Positions 43,992-52,226 are shown, counted from the first letter of the stretch. The stretch is DNA of 64,000 bases from Bacillus_BD oryzisoli (GCF_036670025.1 NZ_CP137640.1:4250001-4314000); one strand, 5' to 3'. Notes: generated by a model not told the origin, from the letters alone. Program-made: numbers and translations.

Positions 43992-44143
43992 TAGAATTGT
44001 ATGAACATCATGATGAAAAATGCATAGCAGGTATACATAACCATTTGAAGACCATTTCATTTAGAACAAACAAAGGATAAAATAGATTCATTTTACAAAT
44101 AAAAAGGAACAATAGGATTAAATCGATGTAAAGGATGATAACT

Positions 44144-44965
44144 ATGATCAACTCAAATGTAACCTTTGATTTTCACACACATCATGAGCGCTGCGGACAC
44201 GCACGTGGTTCGATTCGGGACTATATTAAAGCTGCGCTGGATTGCGGACTATCGATGATTGGGATTGCAGACCATTCCCCCTATTTCGGAAGCGAAGAAG
44301 ACCATCCATATCCACATATCACAATGGCGAAAAGCGAATTTCCTCATTATATAGCTGAGGTACTACAGCTAAAAAAGGAGTACGAAGGAAAAATTGATGT
44401 CTTGTTGGGAATTGAAGCAGATTTTTTCCCGGAGAACGTAGACATCTATCGCCGGTGTTTTGAGCCTTATCCTTTTGACTATATTATCGGATCCGTTCAT
44501 CATGTAGATGGGGAAAGTATTTTTCATAAGACTCGCTGGGAAGGACTTTCTGAAGCGCAAAAGGTAAAGACAAAAGAATCCTATTATGAACTGATTGAAG
44601 GCTCAGCTAGAAGCGGAATGTATGATATTCTTGGTCATATTGATGCTATGAAGGGTTTTTATCCTGCCTTTTCCTCGATTCAAACAGCTGCTGTTGAAAA
44701 AACCTTAAACGTAATCGCAGAGCAGGATGTCGTGATTGAGGTCAATACCTCAGGCAAAACGAAGGACGCAGGCGGCTGGTATCCATCTGTTGAGATTCTT
44801 GAAATGGCCCATCATTATGGTGTAAAGGTGACCTTCGGTTCAGATGCCCATGATCCGGAAAGAGTCGGCGACGATTTTGAACTAGTTCAAAAAAAACTGA
44901 GAGAAATCGGCTATAAAGAATGGTGCTATTTTAAAAAGAAGAAGAGATATTCTGTTTCATTATAA
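44144..44965 (+). CDS. PHP-domain histidinol-phosphatase family protein
   Basis: 273 residues, start ATG seven bases after AAAGGAT; an ATG nine bases earlier overlaps that site. PHP metal motifs: FDFHTHHERCGHA, GIADHSPYF, GIEADFFPE, GSVHHVDG, LGHIDAMKG and TFGSDAHDPE. The layout matches HisK/HisJ-type histidinol-phosphatases, which dephosphorylate histidinol phosphate. There are no other his genes nearby, so a different phosphoester is possible. A hairpin follows the stop. Confidence 0.88.
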   Translation: MINSNVTFDFHTHHERCGHARGSIRDYIKAALDCGLSMIGIADHSPYFGSEEDHPYPHITMAKSEFPHYIAEVLQLKKEYEGKIDVLLGIEADFFPENVDIYRRCFEPYPFDYIIGSVHHVDGESIFHKTRWEGLSEAQKVKTKESYYELIEGSARSGMYDILGHIDAMKGFYPAFSSIQTAAVEKTLNVIAEQDVVIEVNTSGKTKDAGGWYPSVEILEMAHHYGVKVTFGSDAHDPERVGDDFELVQKKLREIGYKEWCYFKKKKRYSVSL

Positions 44966-44973
44966 TGAGTATA

Positions 44974-45006
44974 AAAGGTGATAGGACCGGGCTACCTATC
45001 TCCTTT
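44974..45006 (+). terminator. Hairpin after the PHP gene
   Basis: AAAGGTGATAGG and CCTATCTCCTTT arms around ACCGGGCTA, followed by a short C/A-rich tail; probable terminator. Confidence 0.6.
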
Positions 45007-45111
45007 CAACACTTTTCCCTCATCTGCATTTCTTTAACGCTTCTTTGACATATCTTCATAAAATTACGCTTATACATATAATCAGCTAATACTCAGGGGA
45101 GGAATTCAATT

Positions 45112-45732
45112 ATGTCATCACTCGAAGAAAGGTTTCTTGGCTTACCTACAACAGGTATATCGGATGCGTTACAAGGATATAACCATATGAATACAGCAAT
45201 CAAACCACTAAAGGAAACTTACAAAATCGCTGGCAGAGCGTTTACGGTCAGTATTCCTGCAGGTGATAATACAGGAATTTTACGAGGAATTAGAGATGCT
45301 AAACCAGGAGACATACTGGTTGTTGACGGAAAAGGGTATACCGAGCGGGCCGTTGCAGGTGATTTTGTCATTAGCCTGGCCCAAAACATGGGACTTCAGG
45401 GAATCATCATTGATGGAGCTATTCGTGACATCCAAGGTATCAGGGACTTGGATTTTCCTGTATTTTGCCGTGCTTCCACCATTTCAGCAAGTGCAAAAGC
45501 AGCACCTGGAGAGCTGCAGGTCCCTATTTCCTGCGGCGGCGTAAGTGTCAGCCCAGGCGACATCATCGTGGGTGATGCAGATGGTGTCATCGTTGTACCT
45601 GCAGGAAAAGCAGAACAAATCCTCCAGACAGCAATCGAAAAAATGAAAAAAGACCAGCAGCGTCAAGAGAAATATTCCGGAAGTAAAGAGAAGGCACTGC
45701 AATACTTACATTCTATTCTTGGAGATAAATAA
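45112..45732 (+). CDS. RraA/HMG-aldolase family protein
   Basis: 206 residues, ATG after GGGGAGG. The family core is GDFVISLAQNMGLQGIIIDG, then AIRDIQGIRDLDFPVFCR, with the Arg-Asp pair that binds pyruvate enolate and the metal in 4-hydroxy-4-methyl-2-oxoglutarate aldolases. The C-terminal strand GDIIVGDADGVIVVPAGKAEQIL is typical. Either an aldolase/oxaloacetate decarboxylase or an RraA-type regulator; Gram-positive members are mostly taken as enzymes. Single gene, next to the first spore-surface paralogue. Confidence 0.87.
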   Translation: MSSLEERFLGLPTTGISDALQGYNHMNTAIKPLKETYKIAGRAFTVSIPAGDNTGILRGIRDAKPGDILVVDGKGYTERAVAGDFVISLAQNMGLQGIIIDGAIRDIQGIRDLDFPVFCRASTISASAKAAPGELQVPISCGGVSVSPGDIIVGDADGVIVVPAGKAEQILQTAIEKMKKDQQRQEKYSGSKEKALQYLHSILGDK

Positions 45733-45752
45733 AATCACTTGTTCCTTGTTAC

Positions 45753-45794
45753 TGGGCGCATACCTATACATAGTCATTTGTACTGCATAGAATA
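45753..45794 (+). promoter_or_regulatory. Sigma-K promoter with GerE-like box, spore gene 1
   Basis: -35 AC at 45768, 16 bases, then -10 CATAGAATA (45786-45794), matching AC-N16-CATANNNTA. TGGGC begins at 45753, 15 bases before the -35, as in the two paralogues, and resembles the core of GerE sites (TRGGY). Confidence 0.8.
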
Positions 45795-45826
45795 CACTAG
45801 TCTGTGCCCTGTAGGAGGATTTAAAT

Positions 45827-46636
45827 ATGCCTGATATAAAAAAAGAAAAATATATATTTGATGATTACTTCGATTGTGAGCCGGAAAAACAACACCATCA
45901 CAAGGCCAAAATGGTGACAAAGGTTCCAGTCGTCTTAGCAGAGGTTTATATCCAAAAAGATATGTTCCATGTAACTGACTTTCATGACTTTGTATTAGAG
46001 ATTAAAAATATAAAGAAACAATTGGTTATTACGAGATGCCGTCTTTTACTTCCGACAAATAAAGTATTTATTAAAGGGTTTGTTCGTAAAAATATTCAGT
46101 ATGCATCTCCCATCAATTTCGAAGCGGAGCATAATGGAGACAATCGTCCTCCGGAACAAACACTGGAGCAAAATACACGAGGTTTTGAACCCTTCCTGAC
46201 TCCTATTATAGATTCCAATCTCAAATCACATACTGAACATATTGATTTTGAGTTAATTACAGAAATTAAGGAGTTTATTTCGAAACCAGTGCTGCCTAAG
46301 AAGAACAGTCGTCATGAATTTGATTTTTTAGTTCCGCAGCCTGTGCCTTCAGGTTTTCTGGAAAAAGATGAGATGCTTTCAAGTGACCTGTCCCAATTCC
46401 ACCAAAATAGTGATCAATTTTATAATGACCTGCCGTACTGTGAATTGATTTCAAGTAACATCATTGAATGGGATGAAGCCATTTTTAGAGATCAGCGGGA
46501 GTATAGACGAAATATTAATATTTACAGTCCATCCGGCCAACTTATTTGTCAAGAAGTTCCTTTTCAAACGATTGATGATAAAATGGTAATTGATTTTAAG
46601 ATTAGAATTCTCCAAAATCAAAACGTTTCCGTCTGA
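45827..46636 (+). CDS. Putative spore coat/exosporium protein, SPOCS-like, paralogue 1
   Basis: 269 residues, no signal peptide. First of three paralogues. Shared parts: a variable charged N-terminus, TKVPVVLAE with a strand-rich stretch, then CRLLLPTNKVFIKGFVRKNI (lead of the SPOCS/DUF3794-like fold), a variable linker, HIDFELITEIKEFISKPVLP, HEFDF, MLSSDLSQFHQ, and SYCELI/PYCELI. The last third ends with an IDFKIRILQNQ strand. A sigma-K promoter precedes it, pointing to late mother-cell expression, as for coat and exosporium proteins. SPOCS assignment is from pattern only. Single Cys residues in CRLLLP and YCEL are conserved and could crosslink. Confidence 0.72.
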   Translation: MPDIKKEKYIFDDYFDCEPEKQHHHKAKMVTKVPVVLAEVYIQKDMFHVTDFHDFVLEIKNIKKQLVITRCRLLLPTNKVFIKGFVRKNIQYASPINFEAEHNGDNRPPEQTLEQNTRGFEPFLTPIIDSNLKSHTEHIDFELITEIKEFISKPVLPKKNSRHEFDFLVPQPVPSGFLEKDEMLSSDLSQFHQNSDQFYNDLPYCELISSNIIEWDEAIFRDQREYRRNINIYSPSGQLICQEVPFQTIDDKMVIDFKIRILQNQNVSV

Positions 46637-46831
46637 TCACTTGTTTATGAAGTTCACTGTGACTATTAGTGAAAAGGATCATTAGCTTGCCAGCTTAAGC
46701 TTTTGAAATCTGTTCAAATCACTTAATATGTATCAAATAAAGTAGAAAAATTTTTTCCTTTTTATATGCACATTTAAGCTTCATTGCATACTCTATACTG
46801 GGTATAAGTCAATAATAAACCAGCATTTGGA

Positions 46832-46859
46832 CCGCATTATGTATGCGGTTTTTTTTTTA
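46832..46859 (+). terminator. Rho-independent terminator
   Basis: ACCGCAT/ATGCGGT arms with TATGT loop and ten T residues. It lies about 200 bases after paralogue 1. In 46637-46831 I see no gene; the stretch is AT-rich. Confidence 0.92.
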
Positions 46860-46879
46860 GAAATATAGGGTGGCCCAAA

Positions 46880-46945
46880 CGGTGTCAGGCATCCGATATT
46901 TACATATAGTCGCATTTTCGATAACATGGAGCCTGACGCCTTTGC
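46880..46945. repeat. GTGTCAGGCACC hairpin repeat, copy 4
   Basis: GGTGTCAGGCATCCGATAT and its counterpart near GGAGCCTGACGCCTTTGC; most diverged copy. It lies upstream of the histidine kinase gene rather than between convergent genes. Confidence 0.7.
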
Positions 46946-47014
46946 TTTTAGGACATCTCCTTGTTATTTATGTTAAAATATATTATACAACTATAGTATA
47001 AGAGGATATAATTC

Positions 47015-48256
47015 ATGAAAATAAAGGGACGTCTATTTATTATAAGTATTTTCATTTTTTTTGAATTGATTAGTCTTCTATTGTTTAGAGATTTTTCAAC
47101 TTGGAAATTGTTCATTGATTTAATTGCAGTAATTATTATTGCTTGGTTGATTGGCAAACAATATGATAAATTATCATTTTATATTGAAAGAATGAACGAA
47201 ACGGACAAGAACTACCAGCAATTAATTGAAACCATACCGGATTCTATCCTTATCCATTATCAAAATATGACAATTTACGTAAATGAGGCTGGGAAAGAAT
47301 TACTTGGAGCGAAAAACAAAGATGAAATAATCGGAAAATCCATCTATCATTTTATTTCTCCGAACTACCAAGAACTTGCGAAAAAACGGATGGTTCTTCT
47401 CCACCAAGAGAAAAAACCAACTAATAATGTGGAACAAAAATTAATGCGGCTCGATCACAAAACAATTTTCGTCGAAATCTCGAGCCGGTTAATTATGTAT
47501 GAAGGGAAGATGGCTACTCTATCTGTTTTTAAAGATATTACCGATAAAAAAGAAGAAACAGAAGGTCTTCTGCAGAAATCAGAAAAGCTGGCACTTGTCG
47601 GGCAAATGGCTGCAGGGATTGCTCATGAAATTCGGAATCCGCTGACTTCCATCAAGGGGTTCCTGCAACTATTTAAAGCGAAATATACCGATGATCAAGA
47701 ACATTTCGAGCTAGTATTATCAGAATTAGATCGGATTAATCTCATTATTAGTGAATTCCTAGTATTGGCCAAACCAACTGCCATGGAATTCAAGGACAGG
47801 GAAATAAAGCATTTAATCAAAGATGTCGTGACTCTTGTTAACACACAGGCTATTTTAAACAATGTCCAAATCTTTGTTGAATTTGAAGCAGATATTCCAA
47901 CCATTGTCTGTGAAGAAAATCATTTAAAACAAGTGTTTATTAATATCTTGAAGAACGCCATTGAGGCCATGCCAAATGGCGGAAATATTGATGTAAAAGT
48001 TAATAAACTGGAAATAGACAAAGTTTCTATTAAATTTATTGACCACGGCATTGGGATCCCGGCAGACCGGATACCGACACTTGGCGAACCGTTCTATACA
48101 ACAAAAGAAAAAGGGACCGGTTTAGGCTTAATGACCAGCTTTAAAATTATTGAAAATCACGATGGCGAATTAAAAATTTCAAGTAAACTAAACGAAGGAA
48201 CAACCGTAGAAGTCATCTTACCAACCGTACCTGAAACTCATTTAGTGAATGCATAA
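47015..48256 (+). CDS. Sporulation-type sensor histidine kinase (PAS-HisKA)
   Basis: 413 residues. Two membrane segments near the N-terminus (about 6-25 and 32-48) with almost no external loop, one PAS domain (about 68-180), HisKA with the phospho-accepting His in AAGIAHEIRNPLTSIKGFLQ (in part) and an HATPase domain with KNAIEAMPNGG, DHGIGIPADRI and GTGLGLMTSFKI. The PAS-kinase layout and HEIRNPLTSIKGFLQ string are typical of the KinA/KinB/KinE group that feeds the Spo0A phosphorelay. No response regulator gene is adjacent, as expected for such orphan kinases. Confidence 0.9.
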   Translation: MKIKGRLFIISIFIFFELISLLLFRDFSTWKLFIDLIAVIIIAWLIGKQYDKLSFYIERMNETDKNYQQLIETIPDSILIHYQNMTIYVNEAGKELLGAKNKDEIIGKSIYHFISPNYQELAKKRMVLLHQEKKPTNNVEQKLMRLDHKTIFVEISSRLIMYEGKMATLSVFKDITDKKEETEGLLQKSEKLALVGQMAAGIAHEIRNPLTSIKGFLQLFKAKYTDDQEHFELVLSELDRINLIISEFLVLAKPTAMEFKDREIKHLIKDVVTLVNTQAILNNVQIFVEFEADIPTIVCEENHLKQVFINILKNAIEAMPNGGNIDVKVNKLEIDKVSIKFIDHGIGIPADRIPTLGEPFYTTKEKGTGLGLMTSFKIIENHDGELKISSKLNEGTTVEVILPTVPETHLVNA

Positions 48257-48260
48257 AAAA

Positions 48261-48312
48261 ACATGGGAACGGTTCTCTTGCTTCCAAAGGAGCAAGAGAA
48301 CCGTCCCCATGT
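48261..48312. repeat. GGGACGGTTCT palindromic repeat, full form
   Basis: ACATGGGAACGGTTCTCTTG and its complement (CAAGAGAACCGTCCCCATGT) around CTTCCAAAGGAG. Sits between convergent kinase and YppF-like genes. Confidence 0.88.
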
Positions 48313-48317
48313 ACTTT

Positions 48318-48500
48318 TTATGAGAAACTTGGTTTTACTGCATTTTGTTTGTCTAGTTCAAAAAATAGGTTTTTGTATTCTTTTATGGTTAGTTCGCCAG
48401 AAAGGTAGTTTTTTTGGACATAATCCAGTAGTTCATTTACATGTGATGGGTTACGTTTTTTTTCTGATTTAAAGCGTTTAATTAATCCTTCTAGTAACAT
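48318..48500 (-). CDS. YppF-like small protein
   Basis: 60 residues, helical and charged: SHVNELLDYVQKNYLSGELT and IKEYKNLFFELDKQNA. The pattern resembles B. subtilis YppF-family proteins, of unknown function. Start ATG; the stop lies next to the hairpin repeat. Confidence 0.75.
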   Translation of the reverse strand: MLLEGLIKRFKSEKKRNPSHVNELLDYVQKNYLSGELTIKEYKNLFFELDKQNAVKPSFS

Positions 48501-48638
48501 AGTAATCCCACTCTTCCATTGTCATTTTTTTACTTTTCTTACCGACAAATTCATTATAACATGTGATTTTAGTTACAGTTGTTTTAAAAAAATTCAAATT
48601 ACCGACATTTTTCTACAAAAATTTCGACATTTATTTAA

Positions 48639-49886
48639 TCATTTTGGCGCTAATGTACCTGCACCCTGTTCCAGCAGTACTTTGTTTCGACCAAAAAGGA
48701 TGGTAAGAATGAGCATTAGTAATCCGGTTCCGCTGAGAAGCCACTCAATGGGGACAATGTCTGCGAGCGGTCCAAAGATAAGCATTCCGATTGGCATCAT
48801 GGAAGTGGAAATCATTCCAAAGACACCAAAGATTCTTCCTAAATAATTTTCGTCCACCCTTTCCTGCAATAATACGTTAGTTGGGGTATTAAAAATAGGC
48901 ATAGCTATTCCCGTTACGGCCATAAACACTAGATAAATCCAAAAATTTGGCACGATTCCAAGTGCAAAAGTACAGGCTCCCATGACTAGACTAGCAAAGG
49001 TCATTGTATGTATTTTATTTTGAAAGCCTCCCCATGCCGCTATAATCCCCCCGCCTGCCATCATTCCGACAGAAAAAGCTATTTCAATAGCCGTTAACTT
49101 CCAAATTTCATCCCCAAACGTGCGGGTCACCTGCAGCGGTGTTAAAAAGGCAGCCGGTGCCATTAAGACAAAGAAAATAGCAAAAAACAGAAAGAAAATC
49201 TTTAGAAAATCATTTTGTCTAATATAGGACAAGCCTTCCTTTAAATCGGAAAAATAACTTGTTGTTTGTTTTTCCGATGCTTTCTTATGTAATGGAATAT
49301 GGAAAAAGAGAACTAAGGTTAGAATACCAATCGCTGCCGTCACGACATCAATAAAGAAAATCTTTTCAATAGTCGTTACGGAAAGTAATGCTGCGCTGAC
49401 AATCGGCGATACAAACATGATCACAGCTTGGATACTTCCGTTTGTCCCGTTAACCTGAGTTAGTTTGTCCTTCGGCACAATTTGCGGAAGAATCGCTCCA
49501 ACTGCAGGCGTTTGAACTCCTGTTCCGAGGGCACGGATTGATGCAATGACAAAAAGCAGCCACGCTTCATCATACCCCATTAGAAAAACAATGGCGAGGA
49601 TTAGTGTAGCTATAGCAATCATTCCATCTGACAACATAATCAACAGCTTTCGGTTGTAACGATCAGCCCATACCCCAGCAATCGGAGACAAAATAAAAGT
49701 CGGGATGAAACCGCATATAATATAGACCGTCATCATCACGCCGGAATTCATCGAAAGAGTAATATACCAAAAAATAGCGTATTGAACTAACGAGGAACCA
49801 AAAAGCGAAATCGTTTGGCTGCTTAAAAAGAGAATAATATTCCGTTTCCAATGTTGTTTCGTTTCCTCTTCAGTTATTGTGTTCAT
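48639..49886 (-). CDS. MFS exporter (MFS_3/macrolide-siderophore efflux type)
   Basis: 415 residues from the ATG giving MNTITEEE; a GTG three codons earlier is nearer to the binding site AGAAGGT but less likely. Early motif SSQTISLFGSSLVQYAIFWYI and the loop GVWADRYNRKL are typical of MFS_3 exporters (MefA, EntS). Twelve helices predicted; a helix 6-7 loop LHKKASEKQTTSYFSDLKEGLSYI is shown in part. It probably exports a drug or small metabolite. Confidence 0.86.
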   Translation of the reverse strand: MNTITEEETKQHWKRNIILFLSSQTISLFGSSLVQYAIFWYITLSMNSGVMMTVYIICGFIPTFILSPIAGVWADRYNRKLLIMLSDGMIAIATLILAIVFLMGYDEAWLLFVIASIRALGTGVQTPAVGAILPQIVPKDKLTQVNGTNGSIQAVIMFVSPIVSAALLSVTTIEKIFFIDVVTAAIGILTLVLFFHIPLHKKASEKQTTSYFSDLKEGLSYIRQNDFLKIFFLFFAIFFVLMAPAAFLTPLQVTRTFGDEIWKLTAIEIAFSVGMMAGGGIIAAWGGFQNKIHTMTFASLVMGACTFALGIVPNFWIYLVFMAVTGIAMPIFNTPTNVLLQERVDENYLGRIFGVFGMISTSMMPIGMLIFGPLADIVPIEWLLSGTGLLMLILTILFGRNKVLLEQGAGTLAPK

Positions 49887-50012
49887 CTTGTTCACGACCT
49901 TCTATAAACATGTAAGATATAAACTAAAGTACTTTCTGGAAATTGTCAATTCAAAAGGGATCAAAGAGGCAAGATCACCCTGAAATATCCTGTTATAGAA
50001 CATAAAACAATA

Positions 50013-50039
50013 CAAAAAAACCTCCATTTAATTGGAGAT
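50013..50039 (-). terminator. Terminator of the YhfH-like gene
   Basis: CTCCA/TGGAG arms around ATTAAA with seven T residues on the minus strand, 25 bases after the stop. Confidence 0.82.
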
Positions 50040-50063
50040 TTTCGTGCAATTTGCTTCTTTTGT

Positions 50064-50192
50064 CTATTCCTCTTTCTTTGATAAGCAATAATCACATTCC
50101 ATTAGAAAGGATTCAACCTTCTCATCTATGATTTGGCCACATTCCACACATACCTTTTTAGGTAATTCTTTTACATCTACTGTACTACGCAT
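50064..50192 (-). CDS. YhfH-like small zinc-ribbon protein 1
   Basis: 42 residues: MRSTVDVKELPKKVCVECG, then QIIDEKVESFLMECDYC and LSKKEE. Two pairs of Cys (CVEC, CDYC) suggest one zinc. It matches the YhfH family of Bacillus in size and layout. Preceded by GGAGAGG. A paralogue is at 53623-53757. Function unknown. Confidence 0.82.
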   Translation of the reverse strand: MRSTVDVKELPKKVCVECGQIIDEKVESFLMECDYCLSKKEE

Positions 50193-50339
50193 ATTTACCT
50201 CTCCTTTTTTATAATACAGATTCAAACGATCTTAAATTGTTATAGTACAGTATATGTTCAACAGCTGGAATGATGAATATTTTTTATAAAATGTGACTTT
50301 AGCCTAGACAAAGTTTTTATTTCAATTTCACCCTTGTCT

Positions 50340-50382
50340 CTGGGCGTATGCCCAAACATGGTTATACGCCCAGCATAGAATA
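50340..50382 (+). promoter_or_regulatory. Sigma-K promoter with perfect inverted repeat, spore gene 2
   Basis: -35 AC at 50356, 16 bases, -10 CATAGAATA at 50374-50382; GerE-like TGGGC at 50341, 15 bases before the -35. In addition CTGGGCGTAT (50340-50349) and ATACGCCCAG (50364-50373) form a perfect 10-bp inverted repeat that brackets the -35 and ends right at the -10. Confidence 0.82.
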
Positions 50383-50413
50383 CACTATTCTGTTCCCAGT
50401 AGGAGGATTAAAT

Positions 50414-51151
50414 ATGTCAAATAATAATAAAAAACACCTTCAAGATAATTTCGTGCAAAAAAGTCACCGGCCGCAAATAACGATCGGTAAGGTACTTACA
50501 AAGGTACCCGTCGTTATAGCAGAGCCTAGCTTACAGGTTCAAACCGTTCACAGAACGACCTTTCCTGAAGACGTTCTAGAGATTAAAGATGTTAAAAAGA
50601 CGCTGGTTCTTACACAATGTAGACTATTATTGCCAACAAATAAATTATTTATTAAAGGATATGTCCGTAAAAATATTCAATATTCAGCTCTTACGGAGCA
50701 ATCCTCAACTGCTACAACCGTTTCAACGGATTTACACTCACTAACCGTGCATATTCCATTTGAGCTGATAACCGAAATTAAAAATTTCATTGCAAAACCA
50801 ATTATGCCTAAAACAAACAACCGCCATGAGTTTGATTTTTATCTATCGAAACCTATGCCTTCCGATTTCCCAGAAAAAGATGAAATGTTATCAAGCGACC
50901 TATCCCAATTCCATCAAGCCAGTTCTGAGTATTATAATGAAATTCCATACTGCGAATTAGTTAACAGTAAAATCATTGAATGGGTTGAGGCAGTTAATCG
51001 GCATTCCATCGAAACACCCGGTCTCATAAATGAAGGTACATTTAAAGAAACAGAAGATAAATTAGTCATTGACTTTACCATAAAAATCCTCCAAAATCAG
51101 CATCTATTCGTATCTTCAACAAGTAATGACGATGACTGTGATTCTGAATAA
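50414..51151 (+). CDS. Putative spore coat/exosporium protein, SPOCS-like, paralogue 2
   Basis: 245 residues, start ATG eight bases after AGGAGG (an ATG within the promoter region is not used). Same order of blocks as paralogue 1: TKVPVVIAEPSLQVQ, FPEDVLEIKDVKKTLVL, CRLLLPTNKLFIKGYVRKNI, HIPFELITEIKNFIAKPIMP, HEFDF, DEMLSSDLSQFHQ, PYCELVNSKIIEW and VIDFTIKILQNQ. It lacks an insert of about 25 residues in the linker of paralogue 1 and has an acidic tail with DDDCDSE. Sigma-K promoter as above. Confidence 0.72.
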   Translation: MSNNNKKHLQDNFVQKSHRPQITIGKVLTKVPVVIAEPSLQVQTVHRTTFPEDVLEIKDVKKTLVLTQCRLLLPTNKLFIKGYVRKNIQYSALTEQSSTATTVSTDLHSLTVHIPFELITEIKNFIAKPIMPKTNNRHEFDFYLSKPMPSDFPEKDEMLSSDLSQFHQASSEYYNEIPYCELVNSKIIEWVEAVNRHSIETPGLINEGTFKETEDKLVIDFTIKILQNQHLFVSSTSNDDDCDSE

Positions 51152-51283
51152 TTTTTAATAAAAAGATTTTACAAAATCATAGTATTGCCAGCATCCTTAT
51201 ACACTTCCTCATTGAGTTATGAAAATTAGTTTCTGTAACCTTACATCATTCACCTTAGACCCCATTCTGATACAGTTGAACAT

Positions 51284-51325
51284 GCATGTGAGGGATGGTA
51301 ATTTTTACCTAATCCCTCACAATGC
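51284..51325. repeat. Long hairpin between spore paralogues
   Basis: GTGAGGGAT-GGTAA-TTT-TTACC-TA-ATCCCTCAC, with GCAT/ATGC ends: about 14 paired bases. No T-run follows, so it is not a standard terminator; possibly an mRNA end-stabilising or operator element. The rest of 51152-51424 is AT-rich. Confidence 0.65.
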
Positions 51326-51355
51326 CATTAATTAAATACAAATTCAATCTTGTCT

Positions 51356-51397
51356 TAGGCAAAGCCCTATACATAGACTTTTATACCGCATAAAATA
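51356..51397 (+). promoter_or_regulatory. Sigma-K promoter with GerE-like box, spore gene 3
   Basis: -35 AC at 51371, 16 bases, -10 CATAAAATA at 51389-51397; TAGGC at 51356, again 15 bases before the -35. Confidence 0.78.
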
Positions 51398-51424
51398 ACT
51401 ATTATTTGCCCTAGGAGGTATAAA

Positions 51425-52126
51425 ATGATCAGAGACAAAATGAATGAAGAATTTGATTTTTTCTTTTGTGATGAGGAAGAAGACATACATCAGCATAAAA
51501 TAGCCATCGGAAACAGAGCATCAACCGCACCGATGATTATTACAGATCTTAATTTACAAGTGGATTTATCCTATGTGACAGAATTTCCAAAACCAGTTCT
51601 CGAAATTGTCGACATGAAAAAAAGAGTGAAAATAACAGGATGCAGGCTTATCCTGCCAACCAACCAGTTATTTATTAAAGGATTTATTCGTAAAAACATT
51701 TCCTATACGGACGGTATTTCTATGTCCTTCCTAATAGAAAATTTTCCATTCGAAAGGAAAATTAAACTAAAAGACTATCTAACGATTCCCAAACAACCAA
51801 AAATGAACACCCGTCATGAAAATTATTATTCCATCTCAAATTCAATACCAAATGGTTACAACCATTCGAATAAAAGGTTATCTAATGACCCAGGTCATAT
51901 ACATCATCATTCAACACACCATTTCAACGAACTTTCTTACTGCGAATTAATTCAAAGTACCATCATCGAATCAAGTGAACCAATCAATAAAGGAATCGAA
52001 GTCTCAAACTACACACTTCCAACAGGTGCAACAATCAAAGAAGAACTCTTCACCCAAGTAGAAAACAATCTCTCCATCGACCTCGCCATCCAAGTCATCC
52101 AACGACAACCGATTTTCATTTCCTAA
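51425..52126 (+). CDS. Putative spore coat/exosporium protein, SPOCS-like, paralogue 3
   Basis: 233 residues, most diverged. Shared blocks: APMIITDLNLQVDLSYVTEF, FPKPVLEIVDMKKRVKITGC, RLILPTNQLFIKGFIRKNI, FPFERKIKLKDYLTIPKQPK, TRHENYYS, RLSNDPGHIHHHS and SYCELIQSTIIES, ending in SIDLAIQVIQRQ. His-rich stretch HIHHHSTHH. The acidic N-terminus FFFCDEEEDIHQH resembles that of paralogue 1 (DDYFDCEPE). Same promoter class. Followed by a short-form repeat. Confidence 0.7.
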   Translation: MIRDKMNEEFDFFFCDEEEDIHQHKIAIGNRASTAPMIITDLNLQVDLSYVTEFPKPVLEIVDMKKRVKITGCRLILPTNQLFIKGFIRKNISYTDGISMSFLIENFPFERKIKLKDYLTIPKQPKMNTRHENYYSISNSIPNGYNHSNKRLSNDPGHIHHHSTHHFNELSYCELIQSTIIESSEPINKGIEVSNYTLPTGATIKEELFTQVENNLSIDLAIQVIQRQPIFIS

Positions 52127-52154
52127 GAAGCAGAGGGACGGTTCTCCTGCTTCC
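52127..52154. repeat. GAAGCAG short-form hairpin repeat
   Basis: GAAGCAG-AGGGACGGTTCTC-CTGCTTC: perfect 7-bp arms with the family core in the loop. It begins at the stop of paralogue 3, between convergent genes. Confidence 0.78.
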
Positions 52155-52226
52155 AAATAAGATAAAGGATTCACTTTATATAATGAAAAGAATGGCTGCT
52201 TCTGTTTGAGCAGCCATTCTCTTCAT

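Noticed and set aside
45800..45826. CCCTGTAGGAGG before spore gene 1 as an operator of the TGTAGG type
   Set aside because: It is the ribosome binding site; the paralogues have CCCAGTAGGAGG and CCCTAGGAGG at the same place.
48263..48472. Plus-strand frame over the YppF-like gene
   Set aside because: Begins inside the repeat and runs antisense to a better supported small gene.
50348..50413. Upstream ATG as start of spore paralogue 2
   Set aside because: It lies within the sigma-K promoter, before the transcript start; the ATG at 50414 has an AGGAGG site.
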